A stretch of 53,005 nt of DNA, taken from positions 1 to 53,005 of the forward strand of contig CAYLRU010000019.1 of NCBI GenBank assembly GCA_964386565.1. Reading direction: 5' to 3'. The notes beneath the pieces are model-generated. The model had not been told where the DNA came from and ran no database searches. It saw only the letters and a program-made list of their open reading frames with translations. This stretch comes from CAYLRU01 sp964386565. GTDB taxonomy: Bacteria > Desulfobacterota > Desulfobacteria > Desulfobacterales > UBA5616. Position numbers and translations under genes: made by a program. How positions within the stretch are numbered: the stretch's first letter is position 1; every line of letters starts with the position of its first letter. Shown piece by piece: positions 26,325 through 35,017 of this stretch.

Positions 26325-26666
26325 TCCCACCTCAGACTGCCCCGATATTGTTTTGGTTTACAAAAACGACCAAGCTCACCTGCTGCAGCAAAATGGCGAT
26401 CAGGTAGAGAAAAGCCTCTTCTTTTTAAAGGGCTAACAAATTATTCTACCCAAAATCTCCCTTTCCCGGGGCGGTCACGCCGCAGGACGCGGAGTCGCTT
26501 TATCACTACACTCTGCGCACCCTTAACTTTCATTTCAAACCCTTTTATTTCGTTAAGAGCGGTTCCTGTGACCGGCAACATTCAATTGATTCAGCGAATA
26601 TATTCTGATATAAACCCTAAACGCAATTCAGAAGCCACACCCTTTGCTTAATCATGGGAGAAAAAA
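26325..26666. other. Intergenic region with a possible small ORF remnant
   Basis: 342 nt between the vapC remnant and the MFS gene. A short open stretch (about 26338-26436) could encode a peptide containing DIVLVYKNDQAHLLQQ and ending in a stop; it has no start and no clear homologue, and may be the decayed end of another toxin-type gene. A small GC-rich hairpin (GCGG-tcacg-CCGC) lies near 26480. Nothing else was recognised. Confidence 0.3.
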
Positions 26667-28010
26667 ATGAACAACACCGATAAAAACCCCGGCCATGATC
26701 CGAATAATTCCGATGATCAGGAAATGATACCGAAAAAAATTTTCTATGGCTGGTGGATCGTGGGGGCCTGTGCCCTCATCGCCCTTTCCGCCGCAGTGAC
26801 GCGATATGCCTTCAGTATTTTCATGCCTTACATGCTCAAAGACCTGGGATGGACCCGGACAGCCATTGGCGCAGCATTGACCCTTCACATGATCGTTTAT
26901 GCCGTGGGCGCTATCTTTATCGGACGGTTGACCGATAAATACGGTTCACGCTGGATAATGGCAACAGGGGGCTTTTTGTTGATGCTGGGATTGGCCCTGT
27001 TGTCACGGATCGATTCAGTATGGCAGTTTTATCTTGGCTATAGTGTTATAGCGGCCCTGGGGGTGACGGCAACCTATATCGTTCCAAATACGGCAACCGC
27101 CAGGCAATGGTTTGTCAAAAAAGCCGGGCTTGCCGTGGCAATCGTTTTGGCGGGTTCAGGCTTGGGGCTTGCCGTTATCTCGCCCATATCCCCCTTTTTG
27201 ATTGAAAAATTCGGATGGCGGACCAGCTATATTATTATCGGGGTTGTAGTGGGAATCCTGGCCTCGCTGATGTCTGTTTTCATTGTCAGGAAAAATCCCG
27301 AGTCCATGGGATTGTTGCCTGACGGCGAAAAACATGACCCTTTGCATAAACACGATGAAACAGTTGGTGCGCAGCCCGTGATTTCTGCGGCAGAAGAACG
27401 GTGGACGGTGAAAGAAGCCCTTGGCACCCGGTCTTTCTGGCTGTTTCTCATGGTCTATCCCCTGGGCGCCATCGCTCTGATGGGCGTTCTCGCCCACATC
27501 GGTGCATGGGGATTTGATATCGCAAAAATGGACGGCATGGCACCGGAAAAGGTGGGCAAATTCATCGGAACCGCCATGATGATCATGGCCCTCTGCGCCA
27601 CCGGGTCCCGACTGATAACCGGTCCTTTGTCCGACCGGATTGGCAGAAAACCCATTATTTATGCGTCTTACATCTTCCAGATCCTGGTCTTCATCTATGC
27701 CGTTCAGATTGATTCACTCACCGGCTTCATGATATTCACCGTTGCCAACGGCATTGCCTATGGTGCGGTAATGCCCCTCTGGGTCCCCTTTGTCGGGGAT
27801 ATATTCGGTCGCTTTTCCATCGCCACCCTTATGGGAATACTGACCTTCACAGGAGGAGTTATAAATGGATTGGGTCCCATTATCTTTGGATGGATTTTTG
27901 ATAAAACCGGATCCTATTTCTGGGCCTTTATCTTCGGAATCGTCACGTTTGTTATTTCCATTATCCTCGTGGCCCTGATCAAGCCGGTTTCTAAAAAGGA
28001 GGCCGTCTGA
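26667..28010 (+). CDS. MFS transporter, oxalate/formate antiporter (OFA)-like
   Basis: Inner-membrane major facilitator of 447 residues with about 12 hydrophobic segments. The FYGWWIVGACALIA start of helix 1, GRLTDKYGSRW loop and GPLSDRIGRKP second-half loop are typical of the OFA/monocarboxylate branch. It probably carries a small carboxylate in exchange or symport; the exact substrate is unknown. An ATG with GGGAG upstream is used. It stands alone on the + strand, converging on the thiolase-like gene. Confidence 0.8.
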   Translation: MNNTDKNPGHDPNNSDDQEMIPKKIFYGWWIVGACALIALSAAVTRYAFSIFMPYMLKDLGWTRTAIGAALTLHMIVYAVGAIFIGRLTDKYGSRWIMATGGFLLMLGLALLSRIDSVWQFYLGYSVIAALGVTATYIVPNTATARQWFVKKAGLAVAIVLAGSGLGLAVISPISPFLIEKFGWRTSYIIIGVVVGILASLMSVFIVRKNPESMGLLPDGEKHDPLHKHDETVGAQPVISAAEERWTVKEALGTRSFWLFLMVYPLGAIALMGVLAHIGAWGFDIAKMDGMAPEKVGKFIGTAMMIMALCATGSRLITGPLSDRIGRKPIIYASYIFQILVFIYAVQIDSLTGFMIFTVANGIAYGAVMPLWVPFVGDIFGRFSIATLMGILTFTGGVINGLGPIIFGWIFDKTGSYFWAFIFGIVTFVISIILVALIKPVSKKEAV

Positions 28011-28072
28011 TAATGTTGTTTTGATTCATGGTGCCGGCAATGCGGGATAATTTGTTTTAATAGAAAATCTGC

Positions 28073-29587
28073 TTATTTCCCCGTTTTAAACCGTATCCTG
28101 TTCCGGCCCAGGGCCTGATCAAATCGAACCTCCCCGGTCCTGCCCACCAGTTCCGTTTCCTCCCACTTGGTCAACGTGCCGGGGTCAGCGTCGATATCGG
28201 CCAGAGCCCTTCGGCGGTCCGCCAATCTTCCCATCACGATACCCCGTTCCGGTCGGCCGGAGGCTTCGTGGATCACGGTATAGGCCTCCACCGTCAGTTG
28301 CCCGTCGGCCTTTTCAACGGGTTCGGGCAGGGCTTCTTCGTCGATGGCCCGCTGGGTCGATGTATCATCCATATTTTCCCAGGACTGAAGACCCGGCTTT
28401 GAGCCGTAAACCACAATGGCATGTTTGGTCATGTACCATCCCGTTGCAGTCACCATGGCATTCAGGGAGGGATCTTTGCGGATTCTTTCCACCACCGTTG
28501 CCACTGCATGCATGGAATAATTGTTCATGGGACCCCCGAAATACGGCAGTCCTCCGGTCACGCTTAAGTCCCGGGAATCGTCCTCGGGAATGCCGATGGC
28601 CTGCCGCCCCATCTCCACAGCACATGGAAAGCAGCTGTATATGTCAAATACGCCGACATCTTCCAGGCTGATCCCGGCCCGTTCCAGCGCAATTCCGGAA
28701 CCCCTGCGCAGGGCAACGGATTCATCAAGCCGGTTTCGCTGGCTGACATACCATACGTCGTTTAATTCCGCTTTGCCCATGGGATATACCCAAAGGGACC
28801 GGTCAATCCCCAGGTCTTCGGCAACACCTTCGCTGGTCATGACCAGGACTGCCGACTGGTCCACAAACATATTGGCAACCATCCGCTTGGTATAGGGATA
28901 GGCGATATACCGATTTTCAGCGGTGGGCCTGGTCAATATATCACCGGTCTCGGCCTTCTGAAGCCAACTATAAGGATTTTTTGACGCCACCCGGGTAAGA
29001 TCCTCGCAAATCCGGCCCATGTACCGGCGATGGTCATCAACCGTCCGGCCTGAAACTCCCCTGAGCGCCGTCTCAAAAAAAGGATAAATGACGGTGGGCA
29101 GCAGCAAGCCGTAAGCATCTTCTATGTTGTTTATGCTCCGGCGTTCCGTGCCGTCGACCCGTTTCGGCATTTTACGCTCCGGCCAATTGAGGGTGACTTC
29201 CCCTTTCCCAGCCCGGCGCGTGGTATACACGGATTCACCCCCGGCAATCAGAACGGCCCGGCTTTCTCCGGTGGAAACGGCTTTTGCCGCCCGGCACACA
29301 AGCATCTGGGGGCTGTTGCCGCCCACCGCCGTATAAAATGTTTCCTCAGGTGCTATTCCCAGTGCGACAGCCAGCATCCCGGGCGCATCTTCATAGGAAT
29401 AGGACTGAATATTGACCACATACACGGAATCGATCACATCTTTCAATGCCGGGGTTCCGGCTTCGTTTAAAGCGATGCGACCGGCTGTGATCATCATTCC
29501 CATGGGGTCCAAAGGGTCATTCGCAGTCTTGGGCTGGGTAAATTGTCCAGCACCTACCAGAATCGGCGTGTTGCGTTTTTTCGTCAT
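28073..29587 (-). CDS. Thiolase-like (SCP2-thiolase-like) protein lacking the nucleophilic cysteine
   Basis: Thiolase-fold protein of 504 residues with a C-terminal OB-like extension (about 410-504, IHEASGRPERGIVMGRL). The start fits acetyl-CoA acetyltransferase-like proteins (TPILVGAGQFTQ). Where thiolases carry the nucleophilic cysteine the sequence reads AVGGNSPQMLV, so that residue is missing; a later histidine (GWYMTKHA) remains. This matches non-canonical SCP2-thiolase-like proteins, whose reaction is uncertain. ATG at 29587 was chosen because GAGGAG lies 5 nt upstream; the longer reading to 29647 has no support. Confidence 0.75.
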   Translation of the reverse strand: MTKKRNTPILVGAGQFTQPKTANDPLDPMGMMITAGRIALNEAGTPALKDVIDSVYVVNIQSYSYEDAPGMLAVALGIAPEETFYTAVGGNSPQMLVCRAAKAVSTGESRAVLIAGGESVYTTRRAGKGEVTLNWPERKMPKRVDGTERRSINNIEDAYGLLLPTVIYPFFETALRGVSGRTVDDHRRYMGRICEDLTRVASKNPYSWLQKAETGDILTRPTAENRYIAYPYTKRMVANMFVDQSAVLVMTSEGVAEDLGIDRSLWVYPMGKAELNDVWYVSQRNRLDESVALRRGSGIALERAGISLEDVGVFDIYSCFPCAVEMGRQAIGIPEDDSRDLSVTGGLPYFGGPMNNYSMHAVATVVERIRKDPSLNAMVTATGWYMTKHAIVVYGSKPGLQSWENMDDTSTQRAIDEEALPEPVEKADGQLTVEAYTVIHEASGRPERGIVMGRLADRRRALADIDADPGTLTKWEETELVGRTGEVRFDQALGRNRIRFKTGK

Positions 29588-29973
29588 GTTTCTCCTCATC
29601 CTTTTCGTAAAAACGAAAATATTCCCCGGCATCCCTGGTGCCTTCACGGAATGGCGCTGATGGGCATCTTTCTTAAAATGTGATTTTATATCAATTTATT
29701 CTCATCAGATCAATCCCATATATCCTTCCCGTATATCCTTAAAAAACATGCATGAAAGTTGTAATTCGTCCATTTTTATTGTAGCCTCCATGGCAACACC
29801 ATTTGATAAGGGATGGTGGATTTTCCGGTCTGCATTCCAACACCGGAGTACGGAAACAAAGTAAGCTGAATTGATCTCACCAAGACGGGATAAATGAGCT
29901 GCTTTGCTCCGATAATTATTATCAATAAAATTTCAGGACAAATCATTAATTGCTGCTTGAGGAGATCTTAACC
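29588..29973. other. Divergent intergenic region, no gene seen
   Basis: 386 nt between the divergent thiolase-like and hydrolase genes. It is AT-rich with no credible ORF, RNA gene or strong hairpin. Promoters for both genes are expected here but no consensus pair could be assigned. Confidence 0.4.
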
Positions 29974-30660
29974 ATGAAGCTTATTTTTATCCACGGTTCC
30001 GGTGGCTCAAAAGAATCATGGCATTATCAAACCCGGTATTTTAAAAACTCGGAGGCATTGGATTTGCCCGGCCACCCGTTTGGGAAACGGATAGACTCCA
30101 TCCCGGGGTATGCCGACTGGTTGAAAGAATACATCGATGAAAAAGGATATAAGAATGTGGTCCTGGCCGGACATTCTCTGGGCGGTGGGATTGTTCTGCA
30201 ATATGCCTTAAATTATCCCCGGGATGTGAAAGCCCTGATACCGGTGGGCAGCGGTTTGCGACTCCGGGTTCATCCCTTCTTTTTAAAAGCCCTCGAAGAA
30301 GCCATTGAAGATCCGGCACAATTTGAGACATTTATCAATCCGTCTTATGAACACGTGGACCCTGAACTGACAAAAATACTGAAAAAACGCGTTATGGAAA
30401 ACGGTCCGGCAGCCATGCTAAACGACATGCGGGCATGCGATAAATTCGACATCATGGACAAGTCCGGCGATATTTCGGTTCCGGTACTTGCCGTGTGCGG
30501 TGCAGACGACACCATGACACCGCCAAAATATTCAAACTTTCTGGCGGATAATCTTCCCAACGCCCGGGTGAAGATCATTGACGGCGGCACCCATTTTGTC
30601 TTTGCGGAAAAACCCGATGCGGTTAACCAGGCCATTGAGGAATTTCTGAATTTGCTCTGA
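29974..30660 (+). CDS. Small alpha/beta-hydrolase
   Basis: Alpha/beta-hydrolase of 228 residues. The oxyanion segment IHGSGGSKESW, nucleophile elbow GHSLGGG, aspartate in CGADDTMTPP and histidine in GGTHFVFAE give a complete Ser-Asp-His triad. It is shorter than OleB and uses serine, so it is a true esterase/lipase-type enzyme. The substrate is unknown. ATG at 29974 has GAGGAG upstream. It precedes the hisHF gene by 88 nt on the same strand, with no functional link evident. Confidence 0.85.
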   Translation: MKLIFIHGSGGSKESWHYQTRYFKNSEALDLPGHPFGKRIDSIPGYADWLKEYIDEKGYKNVVLAGHSLGGGIVLQYALNYPRDVKALIPVGSGLRLRVHPFFLKALEEAIEDPAQFETFINPSYEHVDPELTKILKKRVMENGPAAMLNDMRACDKFDIMDKSGDISVPVLAVCGADDTMTPPKYSNFLADNLPNARVKIIDGGTHFVFAEKPDAVNQAIEEFLNLL

Positions 30661-30748
30661 ATCTTTTGGGTCGTTTTCCAAAGGCAATAACAGGGACCGG
30701 GTTTGAAGACCATTCCCACAAATATTGCAAGTGCAGGAATCAAAACAA

Positions 30749-32326
30749 ATGATTACATTACTCGATTACGGTGCGGGGAACGTTTTAAGTGTCATCAACG
30801 CCATAGAATCCTTGGGAGAACAGGTCCGGATTGCGACAAACGGCGATGATATCCTGTCTGCCGAAAAACTGGTATTTCCCGGTGTGGGCGCATTCGGCAG
30901 CATGATGGACATTCTCGACCGGAAGCAATATACGGAACCGCTGAAACAATATCTGAAATCCGGAAAACCTTTTCTGGGAATTTGTCTGGGACTGCAGGCC
31001 CTGTTCGACTATAGTGAAGAAGCGCCCCACGTCAGGGGCCTTGGCATTTTCAAAGGATTCGTGAAACGGTTTTCAATCGACTTGTCCGTGCCGCACATCG
31101 GATGGAACGGGCTTACCATTCAGCAGCCCAGCTATATCTTCAACACGATTGCCGAAAACGAGAAATTCTATTTTGTGCATTCCTATCACGTTGTCCCGTA
31201 CGATAAAAGCATTGTCCTGACCACAACGGATTATGGATACCCTTTTGTCAGCAGCATCCGGAAAGACAATATCATCGCAACCCAGTTTCACCCTGAAAAG
31301 AGCGGCAGGGCAGGACTGAAAATATTGACAAATTTTCTTAAAGGAACATCAGACACGATTCAACTGCCGAAAAAAGCGGAAAAGACCCGGTTATCTAAAA
31401 GGATCATTGCCTGCCTGGATGTCAGGGCCAACGACAGGGGGGATCTTGTGGTCACCAAAGGAGATCAATATGATGTCCGGGAAAAGGGTAACATCAGGAA
31501 CCTCGGCAAGCCGGTGGACCTTGCCCGCCGGTATTACGAGGAAGGGGCCGATGAAATCACATTCCTCAACATCACGGGTTTCAGGGATTTTCCTTTAAAG
31601 GACATGCCCATGCTGGAAGTATTGAAGCAGACCTCGAAAAATGTCTTTGTTCCCCTGACAATCGGCGGCGGCATCCGGGACTTTACCGACAAGGACGGCA
31701 GAACTTATACGGCCCTTGAGGTGGCTGCCGAATATTTCCGGTCCGGAGCCGATAAGATCTCCATCGGCAGCGATGCCGTTTACATTGTTGAAAACTATTT
31801 AAAGACAGGCAAAAATACCGGCAAAAGTGCCATCGAGAAAATTTCCCGTGTGTACGGATCACAGGCCGTGGTCATTTCCATTGATCCCCGCAGGGTCTAT
31901 GTAAACTCCCCCGATGACGTCAAACACCACGTCATCGAGACCGCTCTCCCCGGTCCCGAAGGAGAACGATACTGCTGGTATCAGTGTACCGTAAAAGGCG
32001 GCCGCGAAGGCCGGGACGTGGATGCGGTGACCCTGGCCCAGGCATGCGAAGCGCTTGGGGCCGGAGAAATATTACTCAACTGCATCGATCGGGACGGAAC
32101 AAACATGGGCTTTGATATCGAGCTGATCAACGCCGTAAAAAATGCGGTTGCCATTCCGGTGATCGCCTCTTCCGGCGCCGGCTGCGAAGAGCATTTTTAT
32201 GAGGTTTTCACAATGACCCGGGCGGAATCCGCCTTGGCTGCAGGAATTTTTCACCGCCGGGAGGTTTCCATCGGCAAGGTCAAGGAATATCTGGTCGGGA
32301 AAGTGGAAATCCGAATACAGCAGTAG
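30749..32326 (+). CDS. hisHF: Fused imidazole glycerol phosphate synthase HisH-HisF (HIS7-like)
   Basis: Bifunctional protein of 525 residues. Residues 1-205 are the glutaminase HisH with Cys79 in GICLGLQ, His181 and Glu183 in FHPEKSG. Residues about 215-525 are the cyclase HisF with catalytic aspartates in ACLDVRAND and NCIDRDGTN. It converts PRFAR plus glutamine to imidazole-glycerol phosphate and AICAR in histidine synthesis. Bacterial HisH and HisF are usually separate. This fusion, and HisF segments such as FLNITGFRDFPLKDMPMLEV and YCWYQCTVKGGREGRD, look like yeast HIS7, including its insertions. No other his gene is near. ATG at 30749 follows AGGAA. Confidence 0.9.
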   Translation: MITLLDYGAGNVLSVINAIESLGEQVRIATNGDDILSAEKLVFPGVGAFGSMMDILDRKQYTEPLKQYLKSGKPFLGICLGLQALFDYSEEAPHVRGLGIFKGFVKRFSIDLSVPHIGWNGLTIQQPSYIFNTIAENEKFYFVHSYHVVPYDKSIVLTTTDYGYPFVSSIRKDNIIATQFHPEKSGRAGLKILTNFLKGTSDTIQLPKKAEKTRLSKRIIACLDVRANDRGDLVVTKGDQYDVREKGNIRNLGKPVDLARRYYEEGADEITFLNITGFRDFPLKDMPMLEVLKQTSKNVFVPLTIGGGIRDFTDKDGRTYTALEVAAEYFRSGADKISIGSDAVYIVENYLKTGKNTGKSAIEKISRVYGSQAVVISIDPRRVYVNSPDDVKHHVIETALPGPEGERYCWYQCTVKGGREGRDVDAVTLAQACEALGAGEILLNCIDRDGTNMGFDIELINAVKNAVAIPVIASSGAGCEEHFYEVFTMTRAESALAAGIFHRREVSIGKVKEYLVGKVEIRIQQ

Positions 32327-32482
32327 TATCAAAACGTCTCCTCCGGTTCAACGCCATGTCAGCCCTTCCGCTTAAAGGTGTCACCGTGTATGAGATTTCC
32401 ATTTCTTTTTCTTTCCCGCAATTCTCGCATGTGCAGATATGTTTAAATTTCATGGCCTACCTCATTTCACACCATTTTTTGT

Positions 32483-33100
32483 CTATTGGCGCTGGAATTT
32501 TTCCATCGGTAAATCCGCGATTCTTTTTCCTTTTTCAACAAAACTTTCAATATGGGTGTAAGCGTTGCTATACAAGGAAAAGATGGACTCGATGGATTTA
32601 TAGATCGGATCTTCTTTTCCCAAAAGGCGCTCTATTTCATCCAGCAATCCGTTTCCCTGGTTAAAGTGCTCGGCAATCTTTGAAAATGCCTCCTCCCGTT
32701 TAAATTGCTTCCGGCGCTCTTCCACCAGAATGGGTAAAAGCCGCTGAATCGAATACTCAACCAGGTCGTCCCGCGATGCGTCAAACTTTTTGGATATTGT
32801 TTCCAAAGATGACAATGACTTTTTGCTGATAACAAATGTTTTCTGAACACGACCTTTTTTATCCAGTTGGCCCGGCTTTGCCCTTCTGGCAATCTCGCGC
32901 AATGATTCCGTGTCTTCCATGAGGTGATCGAACAAAGATTTCTGTTTAATGCCCAATTGAGAAGAAAGGATGCTCAGGGCCTCGATAAATTCCGTCGACA
33001 ACTTGAAGGTTGCTCTCACGGATTTTTTTTCCATCAGATCGGAGGCATCGGTCAGTTGTAATGAAAAATCTTTTGTAGCCGTCATGGATCTGTTGCTCAT
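32483..33100 (-). CDS. Unrecognised protein with two ribbon-helix-helix-like segments
   Basis: A 205-residue soluble protein of unknown family. Two similar stretches, about 27-62 (SVRATFKLSTEFIEALSILS) and about 87-122 (VQKTFVISKKSLSSLETISK), each show a short strand followed by two helices, as in ribbon-helix-helix DNA-binding domains. The C-terminal third is helical and charged. GAGGTG precedes the ATG. It is divergent from the heat-shock genes, so it could control them or itself, but this is conjecture. Confidence 0.5.
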   Translation of the reverse strand: MSNRSMTATKDFSLQLTDASDLMEKKSVRATFKLSTEFIEALSILSSQLGIKQKSLFDHLMEDTESLREIARRAKPGQLDKKGRVQKTFVISKKSLSSLETISKKFDASRDDLVEYSIQRLLPILVEERRKQFKREEAFSKIAEHFNQGNGLLDEIERLLGKEDPIYKSIESIFSLYSNAYTHIESFVEKGKRIADLPMEKFQRQ

Positions 33101-33409
33101 ATGTTTTCACCTCTATATTATTAGTCCACCAATTTCATGATTAGTAATTTCAGAAATATTATAATGATTTTCTTTAGATTATCAAGTCTATTTAATTGAA
33201 GGGCAAAATAAACACCCCCCAATTAAACGTGAAATTGTCGCCGGCTGGTAATCATAATTAATTAATAAATATTTACGATGAGTTAAAATATTGAAAAAAA
33301 ATTTGAAAAATTTATTTCAGCACTTGACATCCAAGAAAACCATATTACTTTTTGGTTAAATATTTTTTAGTAATTTAAAAAATATTAATGTATTAAAAGG
33401 AGGTATGCC
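33101..33409. promoter_or_regulatory. AT-rich divergent regulatory region of the sHSP cluster
   Basis: 309 nt, very AT-rich, between the RHH-like gene and the first Hsp20 gene. A TTGACA hexamer at 33324-33329 has no well-spaced -10 partner. A perfect inverted repeat TATTTTTTA (33361-33369) / TAAAAAATA (33376-33384) lies just upstream of the AAAAGGAGGT ribosome site. No CIRCE (HrcA) element was found. Heat-shock control is likely but the element responsible is not clear. Confidence 0.4.
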
Positions 33410-33976
33410 ATGAACATTAAAAAATTAGCCCCCTGGAACTGGTTTAAAAAGGAAGAGGAAGATGCCGGAAACACCGTGCCGGTTCAGCGAAAAACAGTAA
33501 TGGATCAGGGTTATGCCCTCAGCAATCCGATACAACAGTTCCACCGAGAAATCGACCGGCTTTTTGACCAGATGTTACGCGGATTCGGTTTCTCGCCGTT
33601 CGGGTTTGATCGGCCCCTTTTGCCGCGTATGGCCGACGGCATGCTTAAACCGACCCTGGACCTGGGTGCCACCGATAAGGAGTATACCATCACGATAGAA
33701 ATTCCCGGCGTTGACGAAAAAGATGTCAAGCTGGAAATCGTCAATGACACCCTGACCATCCGGGGCGAGAAAAAACAGGAAAAGGAAGAAAAGGATAAAA
33801 ATTATTACCGGATGGAACGCTCCTACGGATCGTTTCAGCGCGTGTTGTCTCTGCCCGAGGATGTAGACCAGGAAAACATTGAGGCAATCTTTAAAAAGGG
33901 CGTGTTGACCGTCACACTGCCCAGGAAAGCGGTTCCGAAAGCAAATGTAAAACAGATTGAGGTAAAAAACGCCTGA
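33410..33976 (+). CDS. Small heat-shock protein, Hsp20/alpha-crystallin family (1)
   Basis: ATP-independent holdase of 188 residues that keeps unfolding proteins soluble. An N-terminal arm of about 80 residues (with REIDRLFDQMLRGFG) leads into the alpha-crystallin domain (LKPTLDLGATDKEYTITIEI onward, with IPGVDEKDVKLEI and the A-x-x-x-G-V-L-T-V-T-L-P box AIFKKGVLTVTLPR) and a short C-terminal tail. The ribosome site AAAAGGAGGT is nearly perfect. It is the first of three tandem Hsp20 genes on this strand. Confidence 0.92.
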   Translation: MNIKKLAPWNWFKKEEEDAGNTVPVQRKTVMDQGYALSNPIQQFHREIDRLFDQMLRGFGFSPFGFDRPLLPRMADGMLKPTLDLGATDKEYTITIEIPGVDEKDVKLEIVNDTLTIRGEKKQEKEEKDKNYYRMERSYGSFQRVLSLPEDVDQENIEAIFKKGVLTVTLPRKAVPKANVKQIEVKNA

Positions 33977-34057
33977 TCAATACGATTCAATATATCCAAA
34001 AGGGTAAGAATACCAAAACAAAACAGACAGATTCCTACAAAATAAGGAGGTATCAAA

Positions 34058-34519
34058 ATGGTTCCAAGAACATTGTTCGATTTCCCGAAAAGAGACTGGC
34101 AGGATTTGTTTTCAGAAATGGAGAGAATGTCAAGGCAGATGAATCAATTGGTAAATGCAACATTCGGCAGACCGGGTTTCTGGTTTACACCGGCGAGAGT
34201 TTTTCCGGCTGTTAATATTACGGAGGATAAGGACACATACTATGTTCGCGCAGAACTTCCCGGCATAAAAGCCGATGATATGGATCTCCAGGTGAATGGG
34301 AGGAATCTTATGATTTCCGGAGAAAGAAAAATCCGGTCTGAAGGAGAAAATGCAAAATATCACAGGAGGGAACGTGAAGCAGGTAAATTTTCACGGGTGA
34401 TCAGTCTGCCCGGGGATCTCAATCCGGATAAAATCGATGCCACGATGGTCAATGGTATACTGACCGTTTCCATCGGAAAATCAGAGGCGTCCAAACCAAA
34501 ACAGATCACCGTTAAATAA
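34058..34519 (+). CDS. Small heat-shock protein, Hsp20/alpha-crystallin family (2)
   Basis: Hsp20 protein of 153 residues, the typical length. The N-terminus has FSEMERMSRQMNQLV; the crystallin domain runs from about 48 (VFPAVNITEDKDTYYVRAEL) and ends in GILTVSIGK. AAGGAGG precedes the ATG. It lies 81 nt after the first and 29 nt before the third Hsp20 gene, so all three are probably one operon and may form mixed oligomers. Confidence 0.92.
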   Translation: MVPRTLFDFPKRDWQDLFSEMERMSRQMNQLVNATFGRPGFWFTPARVFPAVNITEDKDTYYVRAELPGIKADDMDLQVNGRNLMISGERKIRSEGENAKYHRREREAGKFSRVISLPGDLNPDKIDATMVNGILTVSIGKSEASKPKQITVK

Positions 34520-34548
34520 TTGCCTATTTCGTAAAGGAGGGATTAATC

Positions 34549-34953
34549 ATGGCTGAATCCAAAGAACTGCAGGTAAAAGAAAAACAGGAAATCACCACTC
34601 CTGCCGAACAAACCACACCCGGCCTGGTCTTCACCCCGGCCGTGGATATTTTTGAAACCGACCGTGAAATCACCCTGCTGGCCGATTTGCCCGGCGTTGC
34701 GGCGGATGATGTCAAAATCGATCTTCACGAGGGGGTCCTGACCCTTTCCGGTTATGTAAAGCCGTGGGAAGGTGCAAATGAATCAGACATACTGACCGAG
34801 TTTGAAATTGGGAAATATTTCAGGCAGTTCACCCTTTCCGAAGTTATTGATCAGGACAACATCGAAGCCAGAATTGAAAACGGCGTCCTTCGATTGACCC
34901 TGCCCAAGGCTGAAAAAGCAATACCTCGCAAGATTACGGTGACCGCCGGATAA
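34549..34953 (+). CDS. Small heat-shock protein, Hsp20/alpha-crystallin family (3)
   Basis: Hsp20 protein of 134 residues, the shortest of the three, with a reduced N-terminal arm (about 25 residues, rich in charged residues) and a crystallin domain from about 28 (VFTPAVDIFETDREITLLAD) to GVLRLTLPK. A strong ribosome site (AAAGGAGGG) precedes the ATG. The HdrD-like gene of the next block converges on it about 64 nt downstream, with no obvious terminator hairpin between them. Confidence 0.92.
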   Translation: MAESKELQVKEKQEITTPAEQTTPGLVFTPAVDIFETDREITLLADLPGVAADDVKIDLHEGVLTLSGYVKPWEGANESDILTEFEIGKYFRQFTLSEVIDQDNIEARIENGVLRLTLPKAEKAIPRKITVTAG

Positions 34954-35017
34954 ACGTTTACCAGTCGGAGGCCCGATCCGAGTTGACCCGGGTCTCCGAT
35001 CTGCCGGGCATAGGGGT

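Noticed and set aside
26338..26436. RelE/YafQ-type toxin gene
   Set aside because: Only about 30 residues are open, there is no start codon, and the similarity is too weak to name a family.
33324..33352. Heat-shock (sigma-32) or sigma-70 promoter at TTGACA 33324
   Set aside because: No CCCCAT-like or TATAAT-like -10 element occurs at acceptable spacing, so it is mentioned only in the region entry.
33101..33409. CIRCE (HrcA) operator upstream of the sHSP genes
   Set aside because: The TTAGCACTC-N9-GAGTGCTAA pattern is absent.
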